Source: Sanderia malayensis (Eukaryota > Cnidaria > Scyphozoa > Semaeostomeae > Pelagiidae). Taken from it: 64,000 nt of DNA. The stretch is from NCBI GenBank assembly GCA_013076295.1, contig RQOL01000531.1, positions 868,001 to 932,000 on the forward strand. Reading direction: 5' to 3'. A program made the position numbers and the translations under genes. Below the pieces are notes generated by a model. It searched no databases and was not told the origin of the DNA. It saw only the letters and a program-made list of their open reading frames with translations. This document shows positions 24,431-34,382 of the stretch, piece by piece. Each line of letters opens with the position of its first letter. The stretch's first letter is position 1.

Positions 24431-25353
24431 CTTCATCATTCGCGCCAATTTGATTCGAAGGAAAGACGTGTTGTCGGAAGGCAAACTGAGAAAGGATGGT
24501 AGAAGGAGTGTATTCCAGTTATAAAACCACGTTTGATGGTAAGTTCTTCATCTTGAGCCTGGTAATTTATGGACTGAGTTGGCATCTCGAATATTTTTCA
24601 TTGCAAATGAGACTTGTAAAACATAAATGAGGTTGGAAATGTTTCATCGAAGCGAGAGATGTGCCAGGCCTAAGTCTACAGCCCCTGAAGGCAGCAGAGG
24701 TACTTTCATGCGTATTGTCCTAATCGGTGATGGATATAAATTTATATTTCCTCCTTCAGGAAATTAGGAATTGAGAATAGCACCAACGTCAAAGCTGAGA
24801 TTGGCGCAAACCGACAAAACATATAAAAGGTATGAGGTATAAAGGCAGCTAATTTCTTGTAAGAAATTTTATTTGTCAGACGTTCTCTTAAAATATTTTC
24901 AACTAAAGTGTTAGGGATAAAACTATTTCATTTGATAATAAAGAAATGTGTTGGGCCTAAGTCTGCAACCACTCTTGTCCTAAATGCAGCCAAGATTACT
25001 TCATTTAATTTTTTAACATTGTATGTAGTATTTTTACATTATTAGTTATGATGGACACAATTTTAAATTTCAATTTCTTTCTTCCTTCAAGAAACCAAAA
25101 GTTTAGAGTCGCACAAAAGTCGTGGTGATTCGCCCCAGCCGACAGAGAAGATAAAAGGTATGAGTTATAAGCGCATGGATTTTCTTCTACCTAATTTCAT
25201 TCGTGAGATTGTCTCGTAAAATAATTCCATCTAAACGTTTGGGGATAAACATTATTCGATGATAAAGGGGCTCGAACTTATGCATTACCTCGCACTTGTC
25301 GTTATGTGCTAAGTCTAATATTCCTTATTTATTAAGTAAAAAAGAATAGTTTT

Positions 25354-25449
25354 ATGAATGACTCGAACCCGTGACTCCAACTCATTGAGACAGGTTTCCT
25401 TAATATTGAACACTTTTTGAACAGGCGCTTTACCTACTCATCTATTCCC
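25354..25449 (-). mobile_element. tRNA-derived SINE-like segment, left arm
   Basis: Read on the minus strand it has an A-box-like GATGAGTAGGTAAAGCGCCTG and, about 70 nt later, a B-box-like GGGTTCGAGTC. It is a tRNA-like pol III unit, not an intact cloverleaf. It mirrors 27941-28035. Confidence 0.5.
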
Positions 25450-25719
25450 ACCCTCCTCCCTTTCGAGCTACCCATATTTTATACTGAAACAATTGAAGCT
25501 TATTAAAATTTCCTTTGTTAGTTCGAGCCTGATCTATTGTTGCTCCTCTATTACCATACCAACGTTTATCTACCAATAGAATTTAGCTTGCATACAACAA
25601 TTTGATAGAATGTCTTTTGCATTGAATAGCTTGAAGAATGTGTTCCCTTGGCGCTGATGCTCATGCAACTATTTTATTATAATTCATTAAGTTTATTGTC
25701 TTGCGACATTGCAATGCAT

Positions 25720-26197
25720 TCATTCAACTGTGCCATAGTTTGATTCCTCGTGATATTCATGGTATTCTGGCTCCCTAACCCCAAAGCGACGAGTATAAAT
25801 GTCTGAGTAACGCGCATCTTTTTCTTTCAGTCCTTTCACGTCGACGAAGCATGCGGATGCTGTCCTGCAGAAAGAAGACTTTGCTTGTTCCAGCTCAATT
25901 CTTCGTAGGCCCTGATTTTGGTTTACTCGACCGACGACACAAGTTAATGGCTTCAATTCATGCTGAAGTTTACCCCTGAAGTCTGGTGCAACATCTATGA
26001 AGGATAAGTAATTGATATATATCCTCGTATTAATATTCCGTTCGATTTTCTTTATGCATTTCAGTCTCTTTCTTGCCTCGTTATTCTCGTATTGCTTCCT
26101 TGCTTCGACTTGTGCTTCAAATGGAATTTATTCGTCACCCACATTGCGAAACTTCACTAACTATGGCCAGAAAGGAAGATGAAGTTGATGGCGACAT
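25720..26197 (-). CDS. unrecognised small protein, left-arm copy (109 aa, 2 exons)
   Basis: Exons are 26197-26143 and 25994-25720; together 330 nt with a phase-1 junction. The protein begins MSPSTSSSFLAIVSE and later has GLRRIELEQAKSSF, VKGLKEKDARYSDIY and a final EYHEESNYGTVE. It is charged, with no signal peptide or membrane segment, and I do not recognise a family. The donor is GTGGGT here, against GTGAGT in the right-arm copy. A polyadenylation signal (AATAAA on the minus strand, 25697-25692) lies just beyond the stop. The same exon plan survives intact in the inverted partner at 27188-27665, which supports real coding. An element-borne or recently duplicated gene are both possible. Confidence 0.5.
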
Positions 26198-26385
26198 GAT
26201 ATCTCACTTTTTAAATACATTTTTCTCTTTGCTTTCTCACCCAGATTTAACTGTCCTTTGCTTTCATTTATCTCTTCTAAAATTATTTTTCAGGAAGAAG
26301 CCGACGAAGTCGAAGAAGAAATTATTTGAATTTCATATAAAAAAACATGTTGCTTTGCCTCTTTTTTTGTCGTCGGATCTTTTTT

Positions 26386-26997
26386 AATGTTAATGTAAGA
26401 AAAGATAAGACTAGATACAGATATATTATATTAGAATTAAAATATATGTAGTCGTAATCAATAGACGCAAAATAGAATAAGATAATTATAACATAACATA
26501 TACATAAGGTAAGTAGTTACAATAGATATATCATAAAATAGATGCGCGTGAAGCGGGGTCTTTCTCTTACCAATCCAAATATCGGATTGTATAAGAGAAA
26601 GACGTGGGTAAGAGAGGCTTTCTTCCCAATCCAATGAGCGGATTGGGGAGAAAGGGTGGAGTGGGTGGGAGGAGGAGAGAGTAAAAAACTCTCACCAGGA
26701 GAGTTGGGGGGAATAGGCAGGAGAGATGGTGAGGGGGTGGAGAGAAAGTGGGGCATGAGAGGGAGTGAAGAATGGTAGTGTAAAGGGAATGAGTGAAAGA
26801 AAGCATAAAACCCTACTGACTGAAAATTCCAAAAATCTAGAACCCCTCTAGATTTATACCTCAGAGGTGGGGGAATAGGGAAATTATCTCCCTCTCCAAC
26901 TCTCCTCTCTGTTCCCCCACTCTCTCTGGACTTCCTCTTATGCCCCTTTGGAGAATGGATCATTCAAATAATCATTCTCCCCACCCCTCCCTTATTC
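26386..26997. other. unique centre of the inverted repeat, with two short hairpins
   Basis: This is the spacer between the arms and should hold the promoters of the two divergent small genes. It contains two neighbouring hairpins with related loops: 26560-26603 (AATCCAAATATCGGATT core) and about 26616-26656 (AATCCAATGAGCGGATT core). A purine-rich tract follows (26640-26770). The open frames here are low-complexity P/L/S translations of that tract. Confidence 0.55.
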
Positions 26998-27187
26998 CCC
27001 CCACCTCTCAGACGACAAAAAAGAGCCAAAGCAACATGTTTTTTTATATGAAATTCAAATAATTTCTTCTTCAATTTCGTTGGCTTCTTCCTAAAAAATA
27101 ATTTAAAAGCAGATAAATGAAAGCAAAGGACAATTAAATCTGCGTGAGAAAGCAAAGAGAAAAAATGTATTTAAAAAATGAGATATC

Positions 27188-27665
27188 ATGTCGCCATTAA
27201 CTTCATCTTCCTTTCTGGCCATGGCTGGTGAAATTTTGCAATGTGAGTGACGAATAAATTCCATTTGAAGAACAAGTCGAAGCAAGGAAGCAATACGAGA
27301 ATAACGAGGCAAGAAAGAGACTGAAATGCATAAAGAAAATCGAACGGAATATTAATACGAGGATATATATCAATTACTTATCCTTCATAGATGTTGCACC
27401 AGACTTCAGGGGTAAACTTCAGCTTGAATTGAAGCCATTAACTTGTGTCGTCAGTCGAGTAAACCAAAATCAGGGCCTACGAAGAGTTGAGCTGGAACAA
27501 GCAAAGTCTTCTTTCCATAGGACAGCATCCGCATGCTTCTTCGACGTGAAAGGACTGAAAGAAAAAGATGCGCGTTACTCGGACATTTATACTCATCGCT
27601 TTGGGGTTAGGGAGCCAGAATACCAAGAATATCACGAGGAATCAAACTATGGCACAGTTGAATGA
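27188..27665 (+). CDS. unrecognised small protein, right-arm copy (109 aa, 2 exons)
   Basis: Exons are 27188-27242 (donor GTGAGT) and 27391-27665; 330 nt in total, phase-1 junction, stop TGA. An AATAAA lies at 27688-27693, 23 nt after the stop. The protein differs from the left-arm copy at about a dozen positions, for example MAGEILQ for IVSEVSQ, but the length, splice positions and stop are identical. It contains GLRRVELEQAKSSF and VKGLKEKDARYSDIY. Family unknown; no catalytic motif noticed. The two copies are transcribed away from the shared centre, so they form a head-to-head pair. Confidence 0.52.
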
Positions 27666-27940
27666 ATGCATTGCAATGTCGCAAGACAATAAACTTTAAT
27701 GAATTATAATAAAATAGTTGCATGAGCATCAGCGCCAAGGGAACACATTCTTCAAGTTATTCAATGCAAATAAAGACATTTTATCAAATTGTTATATGCA
27801 AGCTAAATTCTATTGGTAGATAAAAGTTGGTATGATAATAAAGGAGCAACAATAGATTAGGCTCGAACTAACAAAGGAAATGTTAATAAGCTTCAATTGT
27901 TTCAGTATAAAATACAGGTATCTCGAAAGGGAGGAGGGTG

Positions 27941-28035
27941 GGACTAGATGAGTAGGTAAAGCGCCTGTTCAAAAAGCGTTCAATATTAAAGAAGCCTGTC
28001 TCAATGAGTTCGAGTCACGGGTTCGAGTCATTCAT
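27941..28035 (+). mobile_element. tRNA-derived SINE-like segment, right arm
   Basis: It has an A-box-like stretch (GATGAGTAGGTAAAGCGCCTG) and a B-box-like GGGTTCGAGTC about 70 nt apart, as in pol III tRNA genes, but the arms do not pair into a good cloverleaf. It is the mirror copy of 25354-25449. Confidence 0.5.
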
Positions 28036-28670
28036 AAAACTATTCGTTTTTAATAAATAAATAAGAAATATTAGACTTAACACGTAACTATAAGTGCGAG
28101 GTAATGGCCTTTATCATCGAATAATGTTTATCCCCAAAACGTTTAGATGGAATTATTTTACGAGACAAACTCACGAATGAAATTAGGTAGAAGAAAATCC
28201 ATGCGCTTATAACTCATACCTTTTATCTTCTCTGTCGGCTGGGGGGAATCACCACGACTTTTGTGCGACTCTAAACTTTTGGTTTCTTGAAGGAAGAAAG
28301 AAATTTAAATTTAAAATTGTGTCTATCATAACTAATAATGTAAAAATACTACATACAATGTTAAAAAATTAAATGAAGTAATCTTGGCTGCATTTAGGAC
28401 AAGAGTGGTTGCAGACTTAGGCCTAATACATTTTTTATTTCGATGAAGTCATGGGACATTTTCAACCTGTATGTTTTACAAAAGTTTCCTTTGGAATGAA
28501 AGAAAATTCGAGTCACCATCTGAGTCCATAAATTACCAGGTTTAAAAAAAAACAAAATAAAACTTACAATAGCTTTCAAGACTTGAATTTGTTCCTGCTA
28601 CCATTTCTTCTCAACTTGCCTTCCATCTGGTCTGGTCCTACTTTCCAATCAAGGTGACGCGAAGGCGAGC

Positions 28671-29338
28671 GGGAGCGAGCGATATCGAAAGATGATCAAC
28701 TCGACACCAGATCTCTTTTATTGTCACATGACGTCAAGCAAAAACATGATTCGCCAGATCTCTTGCTTCAAAACGAGGGGTTTTCAAAGCAGATTGAATC
28801 TTGTGGAACCTGTCGAAATAAAGAAAATATTACACCATTTCTAAGAGAGTTTAAGTATTAATCCTGTTTATATCTAGGGCCTGTTCATATGAGCCCTAAG
28901 TTTAACATCTAAATAACTCTTAGATACCGTATTTCTTCGACGAGGCCCCCAAGGGCGCTTATTAATTTCAGCACTTTCTTGGGGAGCCCTTTTTCAAGGA
29001 GGCACTTAATCGAGGAAGGTCGCTTATTGCAGCTTCAAGGAACGGAAAAATACATTTAAAATTAAATTGTTTCGTTTAAAATGAAAACGTACGTGTTCTT
29101 CTGATTCTATGGCAAAGGAAAGATAAAATAATAAACCTTGATAATATAAGAAATCTTCAGAAAATAACAAAAACAATACAGAAGAAAATGAAATTAAAAG
29201 ACACAACAACAACAACATCCATGGCTGCGGTGTAAGCTGCGGAGGTGCATTCTAGGTAAATTTCCTCAAAGCGGAAGTAAGCAACAACTCTCAAGCAGAT
29301 CACGAGACGACGACAAGACAAAAAATAATACCGCAGCT
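28671..29338. other. upstream region of the SLC7 transporter
   Basis: No exon is recognised. A TGACGTCA-like element lies in CACATGACGTCAAGC near 28728. A repeat fragment beginning TACCGTATTTCTTCGA is present near 28926-29030 (compare the element at 56913-57191). The last 150 bp should contain the promoter and 5' UTR of the transporter. Confidence 0.4.
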
Positions 29339-29371
29339 ATGGCTGAATTCCGAAGTGGCCCCACCAACTAA
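29339..29371 (+). promoter_or_regulatory. upstream ORF in the SLC7 transporter leader
   Basis: An ATG at 29339 opens a 10-codon frame that stops at 29369-29371, 46 nt before the transporter start codon. If the leader is transcribed from upstream of it, this uORF could lower or tune translation. CAT-1 mRNA in mammals is known to have uORF control; that the same holds here is inference. Confidence 0.45.
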
Positions 29372-29417
29372 TAAATGCCATCTCGTCTTTCAATTCCTGG
29401 ATATCCCTGCTTTGAGA

Positions 29418-32336
29418 ATGCCTGGTTTGTGTAGATCGCTTGGCAGAGCATTTGCAAGACGAAAGACAGTGGATACGACACCTTCGGCCCTTGATACACA
29501 GCTCCGAAGATGTTTGTCTACAGTTGATCTCACTCTAATCGGAATAGGCAGCACCCTTGGCTCTGGTGTTTATGTTCTGACTGGAGACATTGCAAAAAAT
29601 ACGGCTGGTCCTGGCATCGCAGTTTCATTTTTCATTGCTGCATTCGCTTCTATACTTGCGGGAATTTGCTACGCTGAATTTGGAGCCAGGGTGCCAAAAG
29701 CAGGCTCTGCATATGTCTACACATACACAACAGTGGGTGAATTGGCTGGTTTTATTGTCGGATGGAATCTATTGCTTGAATATGCAATTGGGAGTGCTAC
29801 TGTGGCTAAAGGACTCAGTTCATACCTTGATGCCACGTTCAATCATAAAATCAGCCATTACATCATCAACAAGACGGGATTGGTTGATGTGTTTGGAAGT
29901 GAAACATATCTGGATTTCTTTGCATTCAGCTTTAGCCTATTGGTTTCAGTATTTGTTTCAATGGGAGTAAAAAACACTTCTATACTGAACAACGTTTGCA
30001 CATTTGTAAACATCATCGTCATTGTGATGGTCATTACCATCGGTGCATTCTATTGTGAATTCAAGAATTGGGACAACTATGCACCATTCGGAGCATCTGG
30101 CATTATAAGTGGTGCATCTTCATGTTTTTTTGCTTTCATTGGATTCGATGTGATTGCTACCACAGGAGAGGAAGCTGCCAAACCAAGCAAAGCAATACCA
30201 ATTTCAATTGTTGGAACTATAAGTGAGTTCCATATTCCAGTATTCCCCCTTTTCTAGTCTTTCTCTCACATTCCACAGTTCCCTTTTCTGGTATGTGTTT
30301 GCAATCATGCCTGTTTGTTGATGGAACCATTCATAAGTTCACACATTAAAGAAAGAATTGATAGATTAAGGTATGGTAGGCATTTCAAATGTGTCAGATT
30401 TTGGCAAGCCGAAAAATAAATATATTTCATATATAATTATACATACAGTCCACTCTTGTTATCTCAAACTCGCACAGGAAATGAAAATTTGTTCGACATG
30501 GCGGGAGTTCAAGATATTAGAACTAAATTTACCCAAATAGAGAACGAGGGGAAATGGGAATCTGTTTGAGATAGCAAGTTACTCGAGATAACTGAGTTCG
30601 AGATAGCGAGACTTGACTGTATACCTCTACTTAATTATACTTAATTCTTTGGACAGTTTCTTCCCAAACTAATTATGATGTGTAATTTTTTCATTTATTC
30701 AGCCATATGCTTTCTTGCATACTTTGGTGTTGCTGCAGTTGTCACCCTCATGGTACCATATTATGATCTTATTGGTGATTCAGCCCTGACAAGAGCATTT
30801 GATCAGAATGGCAACCAGGCTGCAAAATATATTATTTCTGTTGGTGCACTAATCGGTTTGACTGGCACAAATATTGTTAGCATAATACCAATGCCAAGGC
30901 TTTTGTATTCAATGGCAAATGATGGATTGATTTTTAAGTTTTTTGCAAAAGTCAGTCCTAGTACAGGAGTGCCTGTGATTTCAACAATCATATCTGGGGT
31001 TTTAGTAGGTAAATTGCATGTTTTGAAATTTCTGTAGCTTTTTTTCCAGCTGTTTAAATTTTGGGTTCATAAAGTATAATCGACTCTTAGCTTTATAATC
31101 TCCAAATAGTACACAATTTTTATGCTTCCCTTTTGCGTTAGTGTGCAATTCTTAAAATTAATGACTTGTCTTTCTTTTAGCTGTTATGGCATTTGTGGTG
31201 AAGTTACATGACCTGGTAGAAATGGTTTCTATTGGCACATTAATTGCCTACACGTTTGTTGTTGTTTCTATTCTGTTGCTGAGATATCATCCAGAAGATG
31301 TTGGTTTAACGAAAGGGGCTTTATCTAGAAATGCCTCACCACCACCAATAAATGAGTTTCAGGATTCGGAAGATGGCAAGTTTGAAGATAGTTTTAATGA
31401 TGACAGAGCTGAAGGCTATGGAGATGCAGGTTTGATTAAATTCTTTGACAACATCTGCATAAATTCCGTAGAACTAAGCGCTTGAGTTTTTGACCATTTC
31501 CTCACTTATGTAAGTGGACCTTGGTATGCCAATAACCCACAAAAACTGGCATTTCTTTGAGATCTTATTCATCAAAGTCAAAATACTCAGATGCATGGAT
31601 AATGCAAAAATAAACACTCTGAAATAATTGAAACCACAAGGAATTCAAGTTAAAGATATCATACAGTTTCTAATATTTGTTGCATGAGAAGGAATCAATA
31701 CCCTTTTTTGTTTCCTTTCATAGTTTTTCGTGTAAAAACACCACCGTTTGATGAAAGCATTGAAAATGAAAACCAAAGCAAAAGTCATCCAACTGATCAA
31801 TCATATTTTAAAGCAAAATGCTATATTGTATTTGGAGTGCTTGCAATAACTGGGATGGCTGGAATTCTGACATTTGCACTTCACGATCTTGAAAGTGGAA
31901 ACATTTTAATTGTGATAATATTCTCAATATTGGCATTGATATTTCTTATTATGGTCATATGTACTTCGTTACTGCCCCAGAACCAACAGAAATTGTACTT
32001 CAAAGTTCCATTTCTACCATGGCTGCCATTTATGTCAATTTTCTTCAATATCTACTTGATGCTATCACTTAACAAGCTCACTTGGCTACGATTTGCAATC
32101 TGGATGACAATTGGTAAGCTTTGAGATATTTTTAGTACCAAAATGGTGAAATCCCCCAAATAACAAATGCTTAAGTGAAGAAAAAAACTGACTTTCTTTA
32201 AATGACATTTGTGTGCCTTACAACTAATAACTGATTCTCTCGTTTAGGTTTCTTGGTATATTTTTGTTATGGAATCTTCCACAGTAGTGAAAGAAGAAGA
32301 GATAATTATCAGTTCATTGAAGGTGAAACAAATTAG
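29418..32336 (+). CDS. SLC7 cationic amino-acid transporter (CAT-like, 612 aa, 5 exons)
   Basis: Exons are 29418-30222, 30703-31008, 31181-31429, 31724-32113 and 32248-32336; 1839 nt, phases consistent. Family signatures include [20 protein letters not shown] in the first helix, [54 protein letters not shown] and, near the end, [15 protein letters not shown], which match the CAT branch of the APC superfamily. About 14 hydrophobic segments are expected in this branch. Members move arginine, lysine and ornithine across plasma or lysosomal membranes; the substrate here is inferred from family. A longer in-frame reading upstream would have to start at GTG, so the ATG before [11 protein letters not shown] is preferred. 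AATAAA follows at 32655-32660. A pogo-like MITE lies in intron 1. Confidence 0.93.
30446..30619. mobile_element. pogo/Tigger-like MITE with TA target duplication
   Basis: It starts CAGTCCACTCTTGTTATCTC and ends GAGATAGCGAGACTTGACTG, inverted at both ends and flanked by TA on each side. It lies in intron 1 of the SLC7 gene. Confidence 0.7.
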
Positions 32337-34382
32337 CCATTTATTTTTTGCAAATGACGAAGTATTTTTATACGGTGTGTAGCTCTGCTGAGTTGACTTG
32401 CTACTGTAGTTAGTGGTTTTCCAATTCTGATTCTGATCAATTTTATCAATTCTTGAAAAATATAAACTGAACAGTTAATTTTCTGATTGATTACTTAATT
32501 ATACAGAGTAGTAACATGTGTTGCTTTACATAAAGTATATACATATCCATAATTTTTGATAAATTTCATCCATAAAAATGTATATAGTGAGATGAGAATG
32601 ATTAGATAGTTACTATGTTATTTGTAATGCAAAAAATTATTTTGAATCTTTTCCAATAAAAACTGAAATAATTGTGTGAATCTATGTGGAGAATTCATAT
32701 TGTTTTCTGTTGTTTGAAGATTTGAGAGTTGAAATGTTAGGAAATTGAGGTTGGGGCACTTGGCCTATCTTCAACATAAATAAACTTATGAAGGATTTGG
32801 CACTAAATTAGAGCATGATAAATTATAAGAGCCAAGATCTTCCTGGCAAGTTTTTTCAATTCATCAAAAGAAGAGCAACGCATTTTGTATATAATTAACG
32901 AAATAGATAAACTTACCGTAAACTTTCTTTTTTATTTCTAAAGGTGTTCTCTGAATAAAAATCTCTCCACCAAAGTATGAAGCAGCTATTCCTATCTGAT
33001 TAACTGTGTCGTCATTTCATCAGATTGTTTCCCGCCAAATTTTGTCTCCTGGCCTCATAATCGCGCAATGTCTTATTATAGGTCTGACAATCGGCCTGCG
33101 CGGACCTGTCTCTCGCTGTCGGGTATTGCCAGCTGGAATTTTCTCCCATCATCCTGCTATAAAATTGCACAAGAAAACCTACTCTTCGACTTCGTCTTGT
33201 CTTACTCCTTACAGCCTTTCATAGAACAGAACGTTCAGGCCAAACAAGCAAGCAGTCGTAATGGAAAAGGGAGGATTTCCTATTTGCCAGACATTTTGCC
33301 AGAAGGTATGGTATATGGTACTCTTACCTGGCTATATCTCCCATGGTCCCCGGCCCCCGTTTCAACCATCCTTGCTATCCCACCAATGTCCTTGCTTGGG
33401 CTATCTACTATGCTGCCGCTATAATACGCCATAGGAATGAAGAGTGATAAAGTAGGACGAAGAAATAGTCAGACAGCAATTCTTGCTCGAAAACTGATAG
33501 ACAGGAAAATGGCTGTAACAATCTGATTTTTCACCTAACCTGAATGATCTCACTGGTTTTAAATACTTTCGAGCATGGAGATTCAGAATCCGAGATGGAA
33601 CCAATAAAATTTTGCTTCATATCATGTGATCGGTGACGTAGGGTGAGAGACCAGCCTTTGGGCAAGCAAAACCTTAGCGGCTCCGCCATGATGCTCGAGA
33701 GCACATGGTAGTGCAATACCTCAGAGTCTGGGGTGAAAAGTTCCGACCTCACATACAATGGATTGGCTCTATAAATTGCTACCTCTATTTTGCCGTATAT
33801 GAAAAAACCTGACTGAGGAAGATTGATGGATGAATGAAGCGAAACAAAAACTAACAATAATAAATTCAAATTTAATTATAGATTACCAAAAATTTAATGA
33901 TTGGGCACAAAAATTCAGAAATAAAATAATTTCAGCATATAAAACATTAATAGTCCATTAGGACCAGTTATTAATTAGTTCGAAAATACCTCTTCTATAT
34001 CGCTTTATACCCAGTTAGTAAATTCCATGTTAATATTTATAAACGATATGGACCCGCTAGGGGTAAAAATTAGCAAACATTGATACAAAAACTAGAGCTG
34101 TCTTTATAAATAAACAGCTTCCACGAAAAACAAAAGTGCAAAAGTTAGCAAAATTTTTGATAACTGCATGTGTAGCATAGGAAAAAGTGAAACAAAAATA
34201 TTTATAAAAATAAATAACTACAAAGAAAATATTACTTTATGCTAGATTAGATTTACGACACTTACCTTATGGAAGATTACACTTGAAGTAACATGCAAAG
34301 TCGAAAAGGCATAGTAAATTCAAAATCAGCGTGAAATAATGGGGAGTTATTTAACTCCAAAAGCAGTGAAAGGGTTTACCTT
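32337..34382. other. intergenic region between the SLC7 and C2/EF-hand genes (convergent)
   Basis: It contains the SLC7 3' UTR with AATAAA at 32655-32660 and copy 2 of the dispersed repeat at 33210-33425. Otherwise it is AT-rich DNA without a recognisable exon. The open frames at 33006-33424 lie in the repeat copy, and the one at 33531-33869 (minus) has no family features. Confidence 0.5.
33210..33425. repeat. dispersed repeat family, copy 2
   Basis: It shares with 23455-23640, in the same order, ATAGAACAGAACGTTCAGGCCAA, GTCCCCGGCCCCCG, CTTGCTATCCCACCAATGTC and GGGCTATCTACTAT. The body between differs more. The type of element is unknown. Confidence 0.6.

Larger units (their letters stand above)
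24430..28670. repeat. large inverted repeat (palindromic duplication) with a unique centre
   Basis: The left arm runs from about 24430 to 26385 and the right arm from about 26998 to 28670. They are reverse complements at roughly 85-95% by eye where checked. The unique spacer is about 610 bp. Each arm carries a tRNA-like segment and a small two-exon ORF. The left arm holds an extra copy of a roughly 300-bp block (24640-24940 and 24940-25260) that is single in the right arm. Candidate explanations are an inverted segmental duplication or a foldback-type transposon with very long terminal repeats. I see no transposase. Confidence 0.85.

Noticed and set aside
26517..26963. 148-codon minus-strand frame at the palindrome centre
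   Set aside because: It is P/S/L-rich because it reads the complement of a purine tract; no splice or homology support.
29355..29417. Longer N-terminus for the SLC7 transporter
   Set aside because: It would need a GTG start; the first in-frame ATG (29418) fits the family's N-terminus.
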